Under the pieces are notes generated by a model, which saw only the letters and a program-made list of their open reading frames with translations, ran no database searches and had not been told where the DNA came from. The position numbers and the translations under genes were made by a program. From Streptomyces echinatus (lineage in GTDB: Bacteria > Actinomycetota > Actinomycetes > Streptomycetales > Streptomycetaceae), in the NCBI RefSeq assembly GCF_014203595.1, contig NZ_JACHJK010000022.1, positions 1 to 64,000 on the forward strand: 64,000 nucleotides of DNA, read 5' to 3'. Below are positions 16,932-25,564 of the stretch, piece by piece; the stretch's first letter is position 1; every line of letters starts with the position of its first letter.

Positions 16932-17841
16932 AGATCGCCTTCATAGTTCAGATCCAGAGCAGGATTGAGGCGATGGTGACGGCGGCCTCGAAGGACCCGC
17001 AGGCCTTGTCGTAGCGGGTGGCCAGGCCGCGCCATTGTTTGCGGCGGTTGAAGCAGCGTTCGACGATGTTGCGGAGGCGGTAGACGGCCCTGTCGAAGCC
17101 GGGCGGTCGGCCGCCGGCGGGTCCACGTCGTCGGCGGCCGGCGGCTTGGTCCCTGCGTTCGGGGATCGTGTGGCGGATGCCGCGTCTGCGCAGGTAGGTG
17201 CGGATCTCGCGAGAGCTGTACCCCTTGTCGGCGATCACGTGGTCCGGTGTGGTGCGGGGACGGCCGGGACCGGTGCGAGGGACGTGGATCTCGGTCATGA
17301 CCTGCTCGAACCGAGTGCAGTCGTTGGTGTTGCCGCCAGTGAGAACGAATCCGAGTGGGCGGCCGCGTCCGTCGCAGGCGAGGTGGATTGTGGAGCTCAG
17401 AGTCCACCACGGGATCGGCCGAGGGCATGATTACCCGCTACGCCCCGATCGCCAGTCCCCTTTTGCCGCCCGCGGCGTGTTGGTGTGCCCGCACGATTGT
17501 GGAGTCGACCGACACCAGCCAGTCGATGTCGCCGACCGCGTCCTTCTCCGCCTGGATCGCCCGCAGCATGCGACCGGCCGTCCCGTACAGGGCCCACGTG
17601 TGGAAGCGCGTGTACAGCGTCTGCCCCGAGCCGTGGCGCTCCGGCACGCCCCGCCAGGCCGACCCGGTCCGCAGCTTCCACACGATCTCGTTCAACACCA
17701 CCCGGTCATCCATCCGGGGCCGCCCAAGACCAGCAGGCGGGAGGAGTCGGGACAGCACTTCCCACTGCGCATCCGAAAGCTCATGCCGACGCACCACACA
17801 CGACGTGATCTCTCATCAGATGATCCACTTTGAAGACGGAC
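16931..17841 (-). mobile_element. IS5-family (IS427-like) element, transposase frameshifted
   Basis: Reverse-strand ORF A (17438-17797) begins MVRRHELSDAQWEVLSRLLP and carries DIDWLVSVDSTIVRAHQHAA, which includes the first catalytic Asp (VDST). Text then passes through AAAAGGGG, a known slippery type in this group, into HALGRSRGGL in a second frame and into STIHLACDGRGRPLGFVLTG ... NIVERCFNRRKQWRGLATRY-DK in a third (down to 16948), with DKGYSS (second Asp) and the ERCFNRxKxxRGxATRYDK signature (Glu). Two slips are needed, one more than programmed frameshifting would explain, so it is probably inactive. Imperfect terminal inverted repeats are suspected near 16931 and 17841. Confidence 0.75.
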
Positions 17842-18015
17842 CCTGGGCGCTCCCAGCGGGTGCAGTTCGGGGTAGCTGGGGTGTTCGGACATCAGGAGGG
17901 CCCTGCGTCCTTTTCCGGACCAAGAGATCGCCCTTGGCTGTACATGCCGCAGGGCCGGGGCGGCTTCGCGGTCTCTCTCCCCCCGCGCCGTTGCCGATTG
18001 CGGGCTGAAATGTCT

Positions 18016-19350
18016 TCATTTGTGGTCGTGCAGGAAAGTAGGGATCTCGTCGCGGGTCGGGTAGTTCGGCAGAGGTGCTGGCTTGCCCTGAAGGAACGCA
18101 GTGATGACGGCGACGGCCCGGTCGTTGTTGTCGTCCAGGCCGTTCCACATGTGGTGTCCGACTCCGGGCATGTACTGCGTGCGCTGAATGGCGAGGTCAT
18201 TGGCAAGGACGGTGGTCTCCCATTGACGAAGCTGGGAGGAGCACTCAGCGATCATCAGCATCGCGGGAGTCCGGGAGCGCCTCAGCTTCGAGGCGATGGA
18301 GGGGGAGTCCTTGACCGTCTGCTGGATGCGGAGGCTGGCGGCGGGGCTGAAGGAGAAGTTCTGTGCAGTGTCCTCGGCGGGGATGCGGTGCGCGTCGCGA
18401 GCGCAGTAGGCGGACGCGGTGTCGCTGCCGAGGTCTGCGGCGGTGAAGGCATTGTCGCCTTCGGCCTGTCCGATCAGTCCGGTGTCGGGGGTGAGGAGTC
18501 CGAGTCGCATAAGGCCGAACGCCACGGCGTACCGGGGGACGTGCGTCGATCGCGGTCCGGTCATGGCCGGCGCGAGGCCCCGTGCGGATTTTCGGCCCTT
18601 GTGCCCGGAGGTGCGTGCGGTGGGGCCGTCCATGGGGCCGGGCTCAGCGATGATCGCCCGGTGCAAGCGTGCGGCGATGCTCGGGTCGGCCAGGGCTCGG
18701 GTGAGCACGGCCCCGCCTGACGAGAATCCGAGGATGTCGACCTTGCCCTTGTTCAGGCGGTCGACGAAGGCTGCGAGGTCGCGGACCGGCCTGGAGATCG
18801 TGTACTGGCTCATAGGGAGCAGGTCGCTTCGTCCGCCACCGGCCTGTTCGTAGGCGTAGACGTCGTAGCCCTGGCGTGCCAGGAGTTGCAGGAACCGGTG
18901 GTCGAGCACCGAGATGCCGCGGACCGGTCCGCCGTTGAGGTACACGAGCGGGATCGGATGCCGGGTGCCGGGGTTCGCGGGCGGGTAGTGGTACACCGCT
19001 ACCCGGCTGCCTGTGGCCAGGCTCCAATGCTGCGTGGTCACGAACGGCAGGGCGGGCGGGTATCGCCGGGCCGTCGGCACGGTCGGGATACAGACCGACG
19101 CCGTCAATGCTGCTGCGACAACCACCGGCAGGAACGGCACGAGGCGCGCCGGCCAAGTGCGGCGCCGCCCCAGCCACATCGCCAGGACAGCTCCGACTCC
19201 AAGGGTCGTCAACCATGCGGCGAGCCCCGAGCCTGCTCCATCTGTGAGGGCGATCAGTGCGAGAAAGACGACGACCAGCGTCGTGACGGCGGCCAGGGCC
19301 AGCAGTAAGCGTCCGGTGAAGCGGACGAGACGTATGACGGACGTGGGCAC
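18016..19350 (-). CDS. Alpha/beta hydrolase with N-terminal membrane helices
   Basis: 444 residues. Three hydrophobic helices occupy about 1-95 (LLLALAAVTTLVVVFLALIA; WLTTLGVGAVLAMWL; FLPVVVAAALTASVCI), then an alpha/beta-hydrolase fold with oxyanion region YLNGGPVRG, nucleophile elbow LGFSSGGAV (Ser) and a late His in GVGHHMWNG. GTG 19350 has GGAGGT 5 nt upstream. The hydrolase domain probably faces outside; the substrate is unknown (an esterase or peptidase-like activity is plausible). It is divergent from a TetR regulator, which likely controls it through repeats between the two genes. Confidence 0.85.
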   Translation of the reverse strand: MPTSVIRLVRFTGRLLLALAAVTTLVVVFLALIALTDGAGSGLAAWLTTLGVGAVLAMWLGRRRTWPARLVPFLPVVVAAALTASVCIPTVPTARRYPPALPFVTTQHWSLATGSRVAVYHYPPANPGTRHPIPLVYLNGGPVRGISVLDHRFLQLLARQGYDVYAYEQAGGGRSDLLPMSQYTISRPVRDLAAFVDRLNKGKVDILGFSSGGAVLTRALADPSIAARLHRAIIAEPGPMDGPTARTSGHKGRKSARGLAPAMTGPRSTHVPRYAVAFGLMRLGLLTPDTGLIGQAEGDNAFTAADLGSDTASAYCARDAHRIPAEDTAQNFSFSPAASLRIQQTVKDSPSIASKLRRSRTPAMLMIAECSSQLRQWETTVLANDLAIQRTQYMPGVGHHMWNGLDDNNDRAVAVITAFLQGKPAPLPNYPTRDEIPTFLHDHK

Positions 19351-19365
19351 GGCGGACCTCCGACA

Positions 19366-19404
19366 GTTTCAGAACGCTGTTTCAAAACGACGTTATCAGA
19401 GGGG
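19366..19404. promoter_or_regulatory. Triple 13-nt direct repeat between hydrolase and TetR genes
   Basis: GTTTCAGAAC (19366), GTTTCAAAAC (19379) and a weaker GTTATCAGAG (19392) are spaced exactly 13 nt apart in the 68-bp divergent intergenic region. Likely operator and overlapping promoters for both genes. Direct rather than inverted symmetry is unusual for TetR. Confidence 0.5.
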
Positions 19405-19418
19405 GTAGGCTGCTGGCC

Positions 19419-20036
19419 GTGGGTAGGCCGAGAACAAACGACGAGGCCGTCAAAGAGCGGCTTGTGGAGTGCGCGACCGAGATGCTCGCCACCCGTCCGC
19501 GGGAGTCGCTCACGGTCCGCGCTGTGGCGGCTGCCGCCGAGGCGTCGACGACGGCGGTGTACTCCCTGTTCGGCGGGAAGGATGGGCTGATCGGTGCGGT
19601 GCGCGACAGAGCCGTCGCCGGCCTGTTCCAGGACGTGTCGGCGGTGCAGAGCTCCGCGGACCCGCTCGCCGACCTCTACGCGCTGGCCGTCGCCTACCGT
19701 CGCTGGGGGCGAGGACACAGCCACCTGTACACGGTGCTGTTCGGTGGCGTGCAGTCCTTCGACCCGTCGGGGGAGGTCGGTGCCAGTGACCCGATCCGTC
19801 CGCTCCTCGCGGCGATCGATCGCGCCGTGACAGCGTCCGTCCTCGTCGGCGAGGCAACGTCGATCGCACTGTCGATCTGGGCCACCCTCCACGGGCTGGT
19901 GACTCTTGAACTGGCTGGGGCCTTCGACGCCGCGACGGCCGAGGCCGCATTCCGCTCGGCGATTCACGCCACGTTGCGCGGATGGACGACCCCGGCTGTG
20001 TTCGGCAGCCTTCGCCAAGCAGAACTCGCTCATTGA
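19419..20036 (+). CDS. TetR-family transcriptional regulator
   Basis: 205 residues. HTH at about 12-60 (ESLTVRAVAAAAEASTTAVY, SLFGGKDGL); ligand domain with GHSHLYTVLFGG and LATLHGLVTLELAG-like text typical of the TetR_C WHG group. GTG 19419 gives MGRPRTNDEA, the usual N-terminus. Divergent from the membrane hydrolase; a local repressor is the simplest reading. Confidence 0.88.
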   Translation: MGRPRTNDEAVKERLVECATEMLATRPRESLTVRAVAAAAEASTTAVYSLFGGKDGLIGAVRDRAVAGLFQDVSAVQSSADPLADLYALAVAYRRWGRGHSHLYTVLFGGVQSFDPSGEVGASDPIRPLLAAIDRAVTASVLVGEATSIALSIWATLHGLVTLELAGAFDAATAEAAFRSAIHATLRGWTTPAVFGSLRQAELAH

Positions 20037-20152
20037 CAGGATCAAGAGCCGGTTATGGGGGCCCTCCGGTCCCACTGACCCCCCTGCCGACTCCCTGCCA
20101 TGTCTGAAATGGGGTAAAATGTCAGGTTGAGTGTTGAGGGGAGGTGGGGTGG

Positions 20153-22207
20153 GTGGTGTCGGAGGTGGAGTTGTTCGCGGCGGTGGATGCGCTGCTTGAG
20201 GAGGGGGAGCCGGTGTTGCCGCCTTTGGGGGAGCGTGCGCGTTTGCGTGAGGCGGCCGGGGTCAGTCAGGCGGGTCTGGCGCGGGTGATGAGGTCGACGA
20301 CGCAGACGGTGAAGAACTGGGAGAACGGCCGGTCGGAGCCTCGGGGGCCGCGGTTGTCGGCGTACCGGCGGCTGTTGCAGGGCTGGGCGGTGAAGTACCC
20401 CGCTCCCGCCGGACGCGGGTCTGCCGTTGCTGCGGCCGTGCCGGGCATGCAGACGCTCACGGGCCCCGCCGGCTCGGTGAACGAACAGGCACCCCAACGC
20501 AAGACCGGCCCCATGTCTACGTCCGCGCGTCCGCCCGCGACACCCGTCGTGACGGATCCGCGGTTCGAGAACGGTCCGCTTGTCGTGCTGGACGGTGACG
20601 GTGCCGCCTATGGCAGTGGTGGCGTCGTGCTCGGCTGCCCGGCGACCACGATCCAGGCATTGTTGGAGTGGGCGGTGGCCGAGTCCGGGCTCGGTGCACC
20701 GCGTCTTCACCGCTACGGCCGCGACACCGATCCACTGATGGTGCTCACCGCGTCCGCGGCCGTGAACCTCGGGCTGCCCGAGCACCTGGAGCGTCACGGC
20801 AAACACCCAAGGCGCCTGCCCGGGGACCATCCGGTGGTTCAAGAGCTGGCTAAGTCGGGCTGGCACCTCACACGCCGCGGCTTCGGCCCATGGACGAAGG
20901 TCTACCGCACGGCCGCAAGCGGACGGCAGGGCGTCCGTATCGCGGTCCTGCCGTGGAACGCCTTCGACGAGCGCTCCTGGCCGGGCGTCCCCGGGATGGA
21001 CCCGGCCGGTATGGCCCGCACTCTCGGCGTCTACGTCCAGCGGGTGATCACCCCGCGGGGTTCGCCGGCCCTGGCGGGCCTTGACCTGATGACCGCGTTG
21101 CGCCCACCCATCCGCCCGGTACGAGACGAGAGCACCGGGAACTGGGTGCCCGCCCCTCACCCGGGATCGCTCGGCACGGAGCCGATGGACCCACCGCCCC
21201 CGGAAGCCGGCCCCGAGCACCCCGTGGTCGTCGCCTCCGGCTGGACGGCCGGGTTCCTGGAGGAGGAGCCGCTCCAGTGGGTCCGCGACACAGGCCTCGT
21301 GACCGACGAGGAACGCCGCTGTCCCTACGCGGTGGGATTGACGGTGAACATGGCCTTCTGCGCGGCCGCCGACCGCCTCATCGTGGGCCTCTCGGAGCCC
21401 GTGCACGTCACGAAGCCGCCCTTCGACCCCAAGATGCCAGGCTCGTGGCTGGTCGACCTTTCCCACGTGGAGGTGGATCCCCGTCTGCCCAGCCCGTTCA
21501 CCCCGACCGGCCGGCGCCCCCGAGCCCCGGCCTGGTATGAGACGCACACCGTCGCCTACGCCCAGGAACTCGGCTACGACGTCCAGCCCGTCCAGGCGTT
21601 TGTGCGTGAGGAGAGGGGGCCGTATCTGCAGCCGTGGCACGACCGCCTCCAGACCGCCTACCTCGACACTCTGGCCGACCTCGGGGTCACCCGGGACCTT
21701 TCCGACGCCGAGTTCCTCGCGGCGATGGACCGGGCGCAGGTGCCCTCCGACCCGGCGCTGGCCGCCGTTCTCACGGCCATCGAGGCCACCGTCGAAGGAG
21801 GCATCGGCAAGCTGCGCGAACGCCCCCACCTCAAGCGCTATCAGGAGGGCGAGCGGTGGCCGGCCCTCGAGCGTCCCACGTGGCGGCCGGACATCCGCGC
21901 CGCGGTCGTCTCCAGAGCCCGCATCACCATGCACCGCAGACTGATGGCCATGGCGGCGATGACCGGCAGGTGTCCGCTGGCGGTGTGGTCCGACTGCGTC
22001 GTCTACCCCAGCCCCGGCCCCTCATTGATGGAGATCCTGCCCTACAGCGCCTCCGGCAAGCCCCAGCCCGCCGGCTTCCGCCTGGGACCCGCACCCGGCA
22101 TGGCCAGGCCGAAGGGAGCCCAGCCGATGCCGTGGGCGCTCGATCTCATGGAGCAGGGACACAACCCCGCCCGCCGCATCGAGGACGGCGCCCCCCTGCA
22201 CGACTAG
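20153..22207 (+). CDS. tap: Telomere-associated protein Tap
   Basis: 684 residues from GTG 20153 (GGGGAGG 8 nt upstream; GTG at 20144 and 20156 are alternatives). N-terminal HTH at ~25-75 (LREAAGVSQAGLARVMRSTT, TVKNWENGR) and a long conserved body with blocks I know from Streptomyces Tap: PLVVLDGDGAAYGSGGVVLG, HLTRRGFGPWTKVYR, LPYxVGL-NMAF-type text, PGSWLVDLSH-E-DPRLP-PFTP, GGIGKLRERP, ERWPALERPTWRPDIRAAVV. Tap binds single-stranded 3' telomere ends of linear replicons and recruits the terminal protein Tpg. Normally tpg follows tap in an operon; here it does not. A promoter-like TAAAAT lies at 20115-20120. Confidence 0.9.
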   Translation: MVSEVELFAAVDALLEEGEPVLPPLGERARLREAAGVSQAGLARVMRSTTQTVKNWENGRSEPRGPRLSAYRRLLQGWAVKYPAPAGRGSAVAAAVPGMQTLTGPAGSVNEQAPQRKTGPMSTSARPPATPVVTDPRFENGPLVVLDGDGAAYGSGGVVLGCPATTIQALLEWAVAESGLGAPRLHRYGRDTDPLMVLTASAAVNLGLPEHLERHGKHPRRLPGDHPVVQELAKSGWHLTRRGFGPWTKVYRTAASGRQGVRIAVLPWNAFDERSWPGVPGMDPAGMARTLGVYVQRVITPRGSPALAGLDLMTALRPPIRPVRDESTGNWVPAPHPGSLGTEPMDPPPPEAGPEHPVVVASGWTAGFLEEEPLQWVRDTGLVTDEERRCPYAVGLTVNMAFCAAADRLIVGLSEPVHVTKPPFDPKMPGSWLVDLSHVEVDPRLPSPFTPTGRRPRAPAWYETHTVAYAQELGYDVQPVQAFVREERGPYLQPWHDRLQTAYLDTLADLGVTRDLSDAEFLAAMDRAQVPSDPALAAVLTAIEATVEGGIGKLRERPHLKRYQEGERWPALERPTWRPDIRAAVVSRARITMHRRLMAMAAMTGRCPLAVWSDCVVYPSPGPSLMEILPYSASGKPQPAGFRLGPAPGMARPKGAQPMPWALDLMEQGHNPARRIEDGAPLHD

Positions 22208-22363
22208 GGCCCACCTTTGCCCCCGCATTACCCCTGCCATGCAAGCCTTCGGGAATGCGGTTGCAGCGGTGAGGGGGACAGTTCGTGCGCGCTGCTTTCG
22301 GCGGAGCGGGCAGGAGGTGAGGGGACGGTCGGTGGCGTCCGGGTCTTCCTCGGGGCGCCGGGT

Positions 22364-22861
22364 CTACTCGGCCGCTGCCTCCAGGGTGGCGTGCCAGAGC
22401 GGGCTGTCGACGTAGTGGTTGTCGTACAGCTCGGAGGAGTCCTTGATCTCCTGGGGGCTCGCCTCGCCGCGCATGACGCGGCCGAGCAGGCGCAGGTAGT
22501 CGAAGCGCGGCATGCCGGGCGTGAAGGTGAACAGCACGTCGGCCGTGGAGCCGGGGGCCGCGGCGAAGGCGTGCGGGGTGTGCGGCGGGACAAGCAGGAA
22601 GTCGCCCTCGTTCAGCGTCTTCACCTCGTCGTCCACCAAGACCTGGAGCGCGCCGCCGATCACGTAGAAGAGCTCCGAGGCCCGCGTGTGGAAGTGCGCC
22701 GGGGCCCCGACCGCGCCCTTCGCGAACGCCGAACGGTAACTGGTGATCGGGCTGCCGTCGGTGCCGCAGTCGGCCAGCAGCGTCATCGTGCTGCTCGGGT
22801 CACTGGTCGTCTCCGCCTCGGCGGCACGGGTCAGGACGGGCTTCAGCATGTTGGTGCTCAT
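22364..22861 (-). CDS. Cupin-domain protein
   Basis: 165 residues from ATG 22861 (GGGGAGAT upstream). The cupin core shows HFHTRASELFYVIGGAL, VLVDDEVKTLNEGDFLLVPP and HTPHAF: metal-ligand histidines of motif 1 (HxH, with E following) and motif 2 His are present. C-terminal helix region ~115-165. Single-domain cupins of this type include quercetinase-like dioxygenases and sugar isomerases; the exact reaction cannot be set. The upstream region has an inverted repeat ATGAA-ATGG-TTCAT (22943-22956), a possible operator. Confidence 0.85.
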   Translation of the reverse strand: MSTNMLKPVLTRAAEAETTSDPSSTMTLLADCGTDGSPITSYRSAFAKGAVGAPAHFHTRASELFYVIGGALQVLVDDEVKTLNEGDFLLVPPHTPHAFAAAPGSTADVLFTFTPGMPRFDYLRLLGRVMRGEASPQEIKDSSELYDNHYVDSPLWHATLEAAAE

Positions 22862-23023
22862 GGTGGTATCTCCCCTGTTCAGCGGCCGTTCCGGTGTTCC
22901 CTCCCGGCCGTGCGTCCACAACTCTACGATTGGAAAAGGCCCATGAAATGGTTCATTCCTGATGGTTGATCATGGGTCAATCAGCCGACGCCGGAGGGGC
23001 CCTGGCCGTCGGAACCGGCTCCC

Positions 23024-24109
23024 TCACGTGGCCGCGGCCTGTTCCTGGTTCGCAACCAGGGGGCGGACCTTGGTCAGCATGAGGCGCAGGAACTGCTCGG
23101 GGTGGCGGAAGGAGGCGAAGTGGCTCGCGTCCTCGATCAGCGCGAACTCCTTGTGCGGGGCCTGCACGTCGTCGAAGAACCGCTTGGCCCGCTCGGTGGG
23201 GGTGAGGACGTCCCGGTCGCCCTGGAAGATGAAGAACGGCATGTCGAAGGCAGTGCCGTCGGCCCAGTCATCGAAGCCGGCAGTGGCGGGCAGGACCTGC
23301 TCGGAGAGTCTCATGCCCTTGCCGAGGGCGCCGAGCTCGGCGAGCGAGTGCAGCGGGGAGAACCAGAGCGACTTCATGACCACGGACTTCATGGTGGAGA
23401 AGGTCAGCGGGTCGCTGGTGGCCGCGATCTTGGCGTAGGCGCCGAACTGCTCGGCGGTCCAGGTCCGCGTGTCGGCGCCCGTCTCCTGGAGGGCGGCGAG
23501 TTCCTTGCGCTTGCCGGCGGTGTGCAGCCGGCCGAGCAGCGCGCGGTGGGCGGTGTCGTCGCGGCCGGCGTCGTGGATGTTCTGGTCGGTGCCGACGTAG
23601 GCGGAGTACAGGTCGGGGTATTGGCGGGCCAGGCGCAGTCCGAAGGTGCTGCCGAAGGAGTTGGCCACCAGGACGACCCGGTCGACGCCCAGTCTGGCGC
23701 GCACGTGGTGGGTGACGTCCACGGCGTCCTCGTACATCCGGGCGAAGCTCAGCTCGCCCTGGCGGTCGGCGCCGGAGCGGCGAAGGGTCTTTCCGGTGCC
23801 GCGCATGTCCCAGCGGACGATGGTGAAGTGCTTCTCCCAGGCTCGGGTCCGCGGTCCGTAGATGGCGTTGGAGGCGCCGGGTCCGCCGTGGATCTCCAGC
23901 ACGACCGGGTTGTCGCGGTCGTCGCCGCGGACCGAGATCCACTGCTCGACGCCGCCGATGCGCACGAACCCCTGCTCGTCGATGCCGCTGGGCGTGTCGA
24001 TCCGCATCAGCCGTGCGCCCGCGGCCTGCTTGAGCCGGCGGTGGCCGAGGGCTCCGGCGACGGGCGCGGCGAGAGCGGCGGCGGATGCGATGAGAACGGC
24101 ACTGATCAC
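23024..24109 (-). CDS. Alpha/beta hydrolase, proline-iminopeptidase-like
   Basis: 361 residues. An N-terminal hydrophobic segment (AVLIASAAALAAPVAGAL) may anchor it to or export it through the membrane. Oxyanion motif HGGPGAS, nucleophile region VANSFGSTFG (Ser), acidic region QGDRDVLTP and His in EDASHFASF make a full catalytic triad. HGGPG is the hallmark of the prolyl aminopeptidase (S33) group. GTG 24109 follows GGGGGG by 5 nt. It is divergent from a TetR gene across twin operators, so substrate-induced expression is likely. Confidence 0.87.
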   Translation of the reverse strand: MISAVLIASAAALAAPVAGALGHRRLKQAAGARLMRIDTPSGIDEQGFVRIGGVEQWISVRGDDRDNPVVLEIHGGPGASNAIYGPRTRAWEKHFTIVRWDMRGTGKTLRRSGADRQGELSFARMYEDAVDVTHHVRARLGVDRVVLVANSFGSTFGLRLARQYPDLYSAYVGTDQNIHDAGRDDTAHRALLGRLHTAGKRKELAALQETGADTRTWTAEQFGAYAKIAATSDPLTFSTMKSVVMKSLWFSPLHSLAELGALGKGMRLSEQVLPATAGFDDWADGTAFDMPFFIFQGDRDVLTPTERAKRFFDDVQAPHKEFALIEDASHFASFRHPEQFLRLMLTKVRPLVANQEQAAAT

Positions 24110-24126
24110 GGTTACCCCCCAGAACT

Positions 24127-24162
24127 GTGTATCGGATACGCAATTGAGTGTATGTTATACAC
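24127..24162. promoter_or_regulatory. Twin TetR operators between hydrolase and regulator
   Basis: Two 15-bp palindromes: GTGTATcggATACGC (24127-24141) and the perfect GTGTATgttATACAC (24148-24162). Their centres are 21 bp apart, two helical turns, so two regulator dimers could bind the same DNA face. They sit 18 nt from the hydrolase start and 48 nt from the tetR start. Confidence 0.7.
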
Positions 24163-24209
24163 AGTTATGACGGAGCGTCAATCACCAGCCGGAACACACC
24201 AAGGAGGGC

Positions 24210-24944
24210 ATGGCTGTGAGCAAGGCGAGCAGGGAGAAGAAGCGCGACCCGAAGGCGAGCCTGACGCTGCTGTGGGGAGAGCAGGAGCAGCCGCGGCGCG
24301 GCCCGAAGCCCTCACTGACCGCCGAACGCATCGTCGCCGGTGCCGTCGCGATCGCCGACGCGGAAGGCCTGGACGCGGTCTCCATGCAGCGCGTCGCCGC
24401 CGACCTGGGCGTCACCACCATGGCGCTGTACCGGTACTTCCCCGGTAAGGCCGAACTGACCGACCTGATGGTGGACTCCGCCCTCGGCGTCCCCTCCGAA
24501 GCCGTCGCCGAAGCGCACGGCTGGCGCGCAGGGCTCACCGAGTGGGCCCGTCAGTGCTGGGCGCTCTACCGCCGCCACCCCTGGATCCTGACCGCCACCG
24601 CCATGCGCCGACAGCTCATGGGCCCCAACCAGCTCGCCTGGCTCGACGCTGCGCTGAACGCCCTCGCCCCGGCCGGGCTCACGGCCGCGCAGCAGCACGA
24701 CACCGTCCTGCTGATCATCGGCCACATCCGCAGCCTCGCCCAGCAGCTCGTCCATGCGGACGAGGAAGGCAACGAGGAGTGGAACCGGCTTGCCGGCGAA
24801 GTACTGGAGCGCCACGGACACCGCTTCCCCGCGCTCGCCGCGGCCATCGCCGCCGGCGCCTTCGACCCCCACGGCGGCGACCCACTCGACTTCGGCCTCG
24901 ACCGCATCCTCGACGGCATCGCCCACCTGATCGACCACCCCTGA
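24210..24944 (+). CDS. TetR-family transcriptional regulator
   Basis: 244 residues. A basic N-terminal extension (KASREKKRDPKA) is followed by the HTH (RIVAGAVAIADAEGLDAVSM, QRVAADLGVTTMALYRYF) and a C-terminal ligand domain of the TetR_C type seen with LYRRHPWILTATAMRR and LLIIGHIRSLAQQL. ATG 24210 follows GGAGG. It likely binds the twin palindromes upstream and represses both itself and the divergent hydrolase. Confidence 0.88.
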   Translation: MAVSKASREKKRDPKASLTLLWGEQEQPRRGPKPSLTAERIVAGAVAIADAEGLDAVSMQRVAADLGVTTMALYRYFPGKAELTDLMVDSALGVPSEAVAEAHGWRAGLTEWARQCWALYRRHPWILTATAMRRQLMGPNQLAWLDAALNALAPAGLTAAQQHDTVLLIIGHIRSLAQQLVHADEEGNEEWNRLAGEVLERHGHRFPALAAAIAAGAFDPHGGDPLDFGLDRILDGIAHLIDHP

Positions 24945-25029
24945 ATGGCCGGGCCGACGCCTGCCGCACCCCCCCACAGACCACCACGCCCACCAGGCGG
25001 CACCCGCAACCGCCCCTGCCCGTCCCCGT

Positions 25030-25302
25030 TGTGGCCGTGCCCGACCAGCGCGGCCGGCCGGCCCCCGCAGTCCACGAAGGCAACGCCCACGCCAGATGCG
25101 CCGCAGGCGTCCGGCACCAGCCGGCCAGCTGCTGCTGCGCCGCCTCCTCCAGCAGCACCTCGCCGTCGGGGCGCGCACGCTTTCGGCGGTGCAGCGGGCT
25201 GCCCACCGCCACGCTCCCGCCAGGTCGGTGGCGTGCAGCCGGTAGGCGGCCGCCACCCGGTGCAGGAAGGAGTGTCCGGCTGCCTCCGGATCGGGGACAG
25301 TA
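25030..25302 (-). pseudogene. TniQ-like protein remnant (frameshifted)
   Basis: Reverse-strand text in two frames: PDPEAAGHSFLHRVAAAYRL, resembling the ESxxSYLxRxAxxN start of TniQ proteins, then PDGEVLLEEAAQQQLAGWCR and TPAAHLAWALPSW, resembling the following LxNxxxxxLAxLxGxxxxxLxxALP segment. TniQ proteins assist Tn7-like transposition. Assignment is tentative. The rest of 24945-25564 holds no recognisable gene. Confidence 0.4.
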
Positions 25303-25564
25303 GCGTCGTGTCCCCAACAGCGCTCCGCAGGCAACGCGGAAGCTGCGCGGGCCGCTCCTCATCTGGGCCGCAGACGCGCTGCTCAGGCGAGCGAGACGAA
25401 ATCAGTTCCTCCGGGGTGGCGTGCCGGCCCCGGAGGTCTCTGACTATCCACCGACACGTCCGACGCCATGGTCGGTGGACACAACCGAATACCTTGCGTG
25501 CCAGAGTGGCGCCGGGAGCGGTCGGCGAGAAGTGCGTCGGGCCGGTGCCGCCGGCCGGCACAGC

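Noticed and set aside
16931..17841. IS5-type element as an active, programmed-frameshift transposase
   Set aside because: One slip at AAAAGGGG would be normal, but a second slip near 17398 is needed to reach the catalytic C-terminus.
20042..21934. Reverse-strand open frame of 630 codons
   Set aside because: Antisense to tap; composition typical of a shadow.
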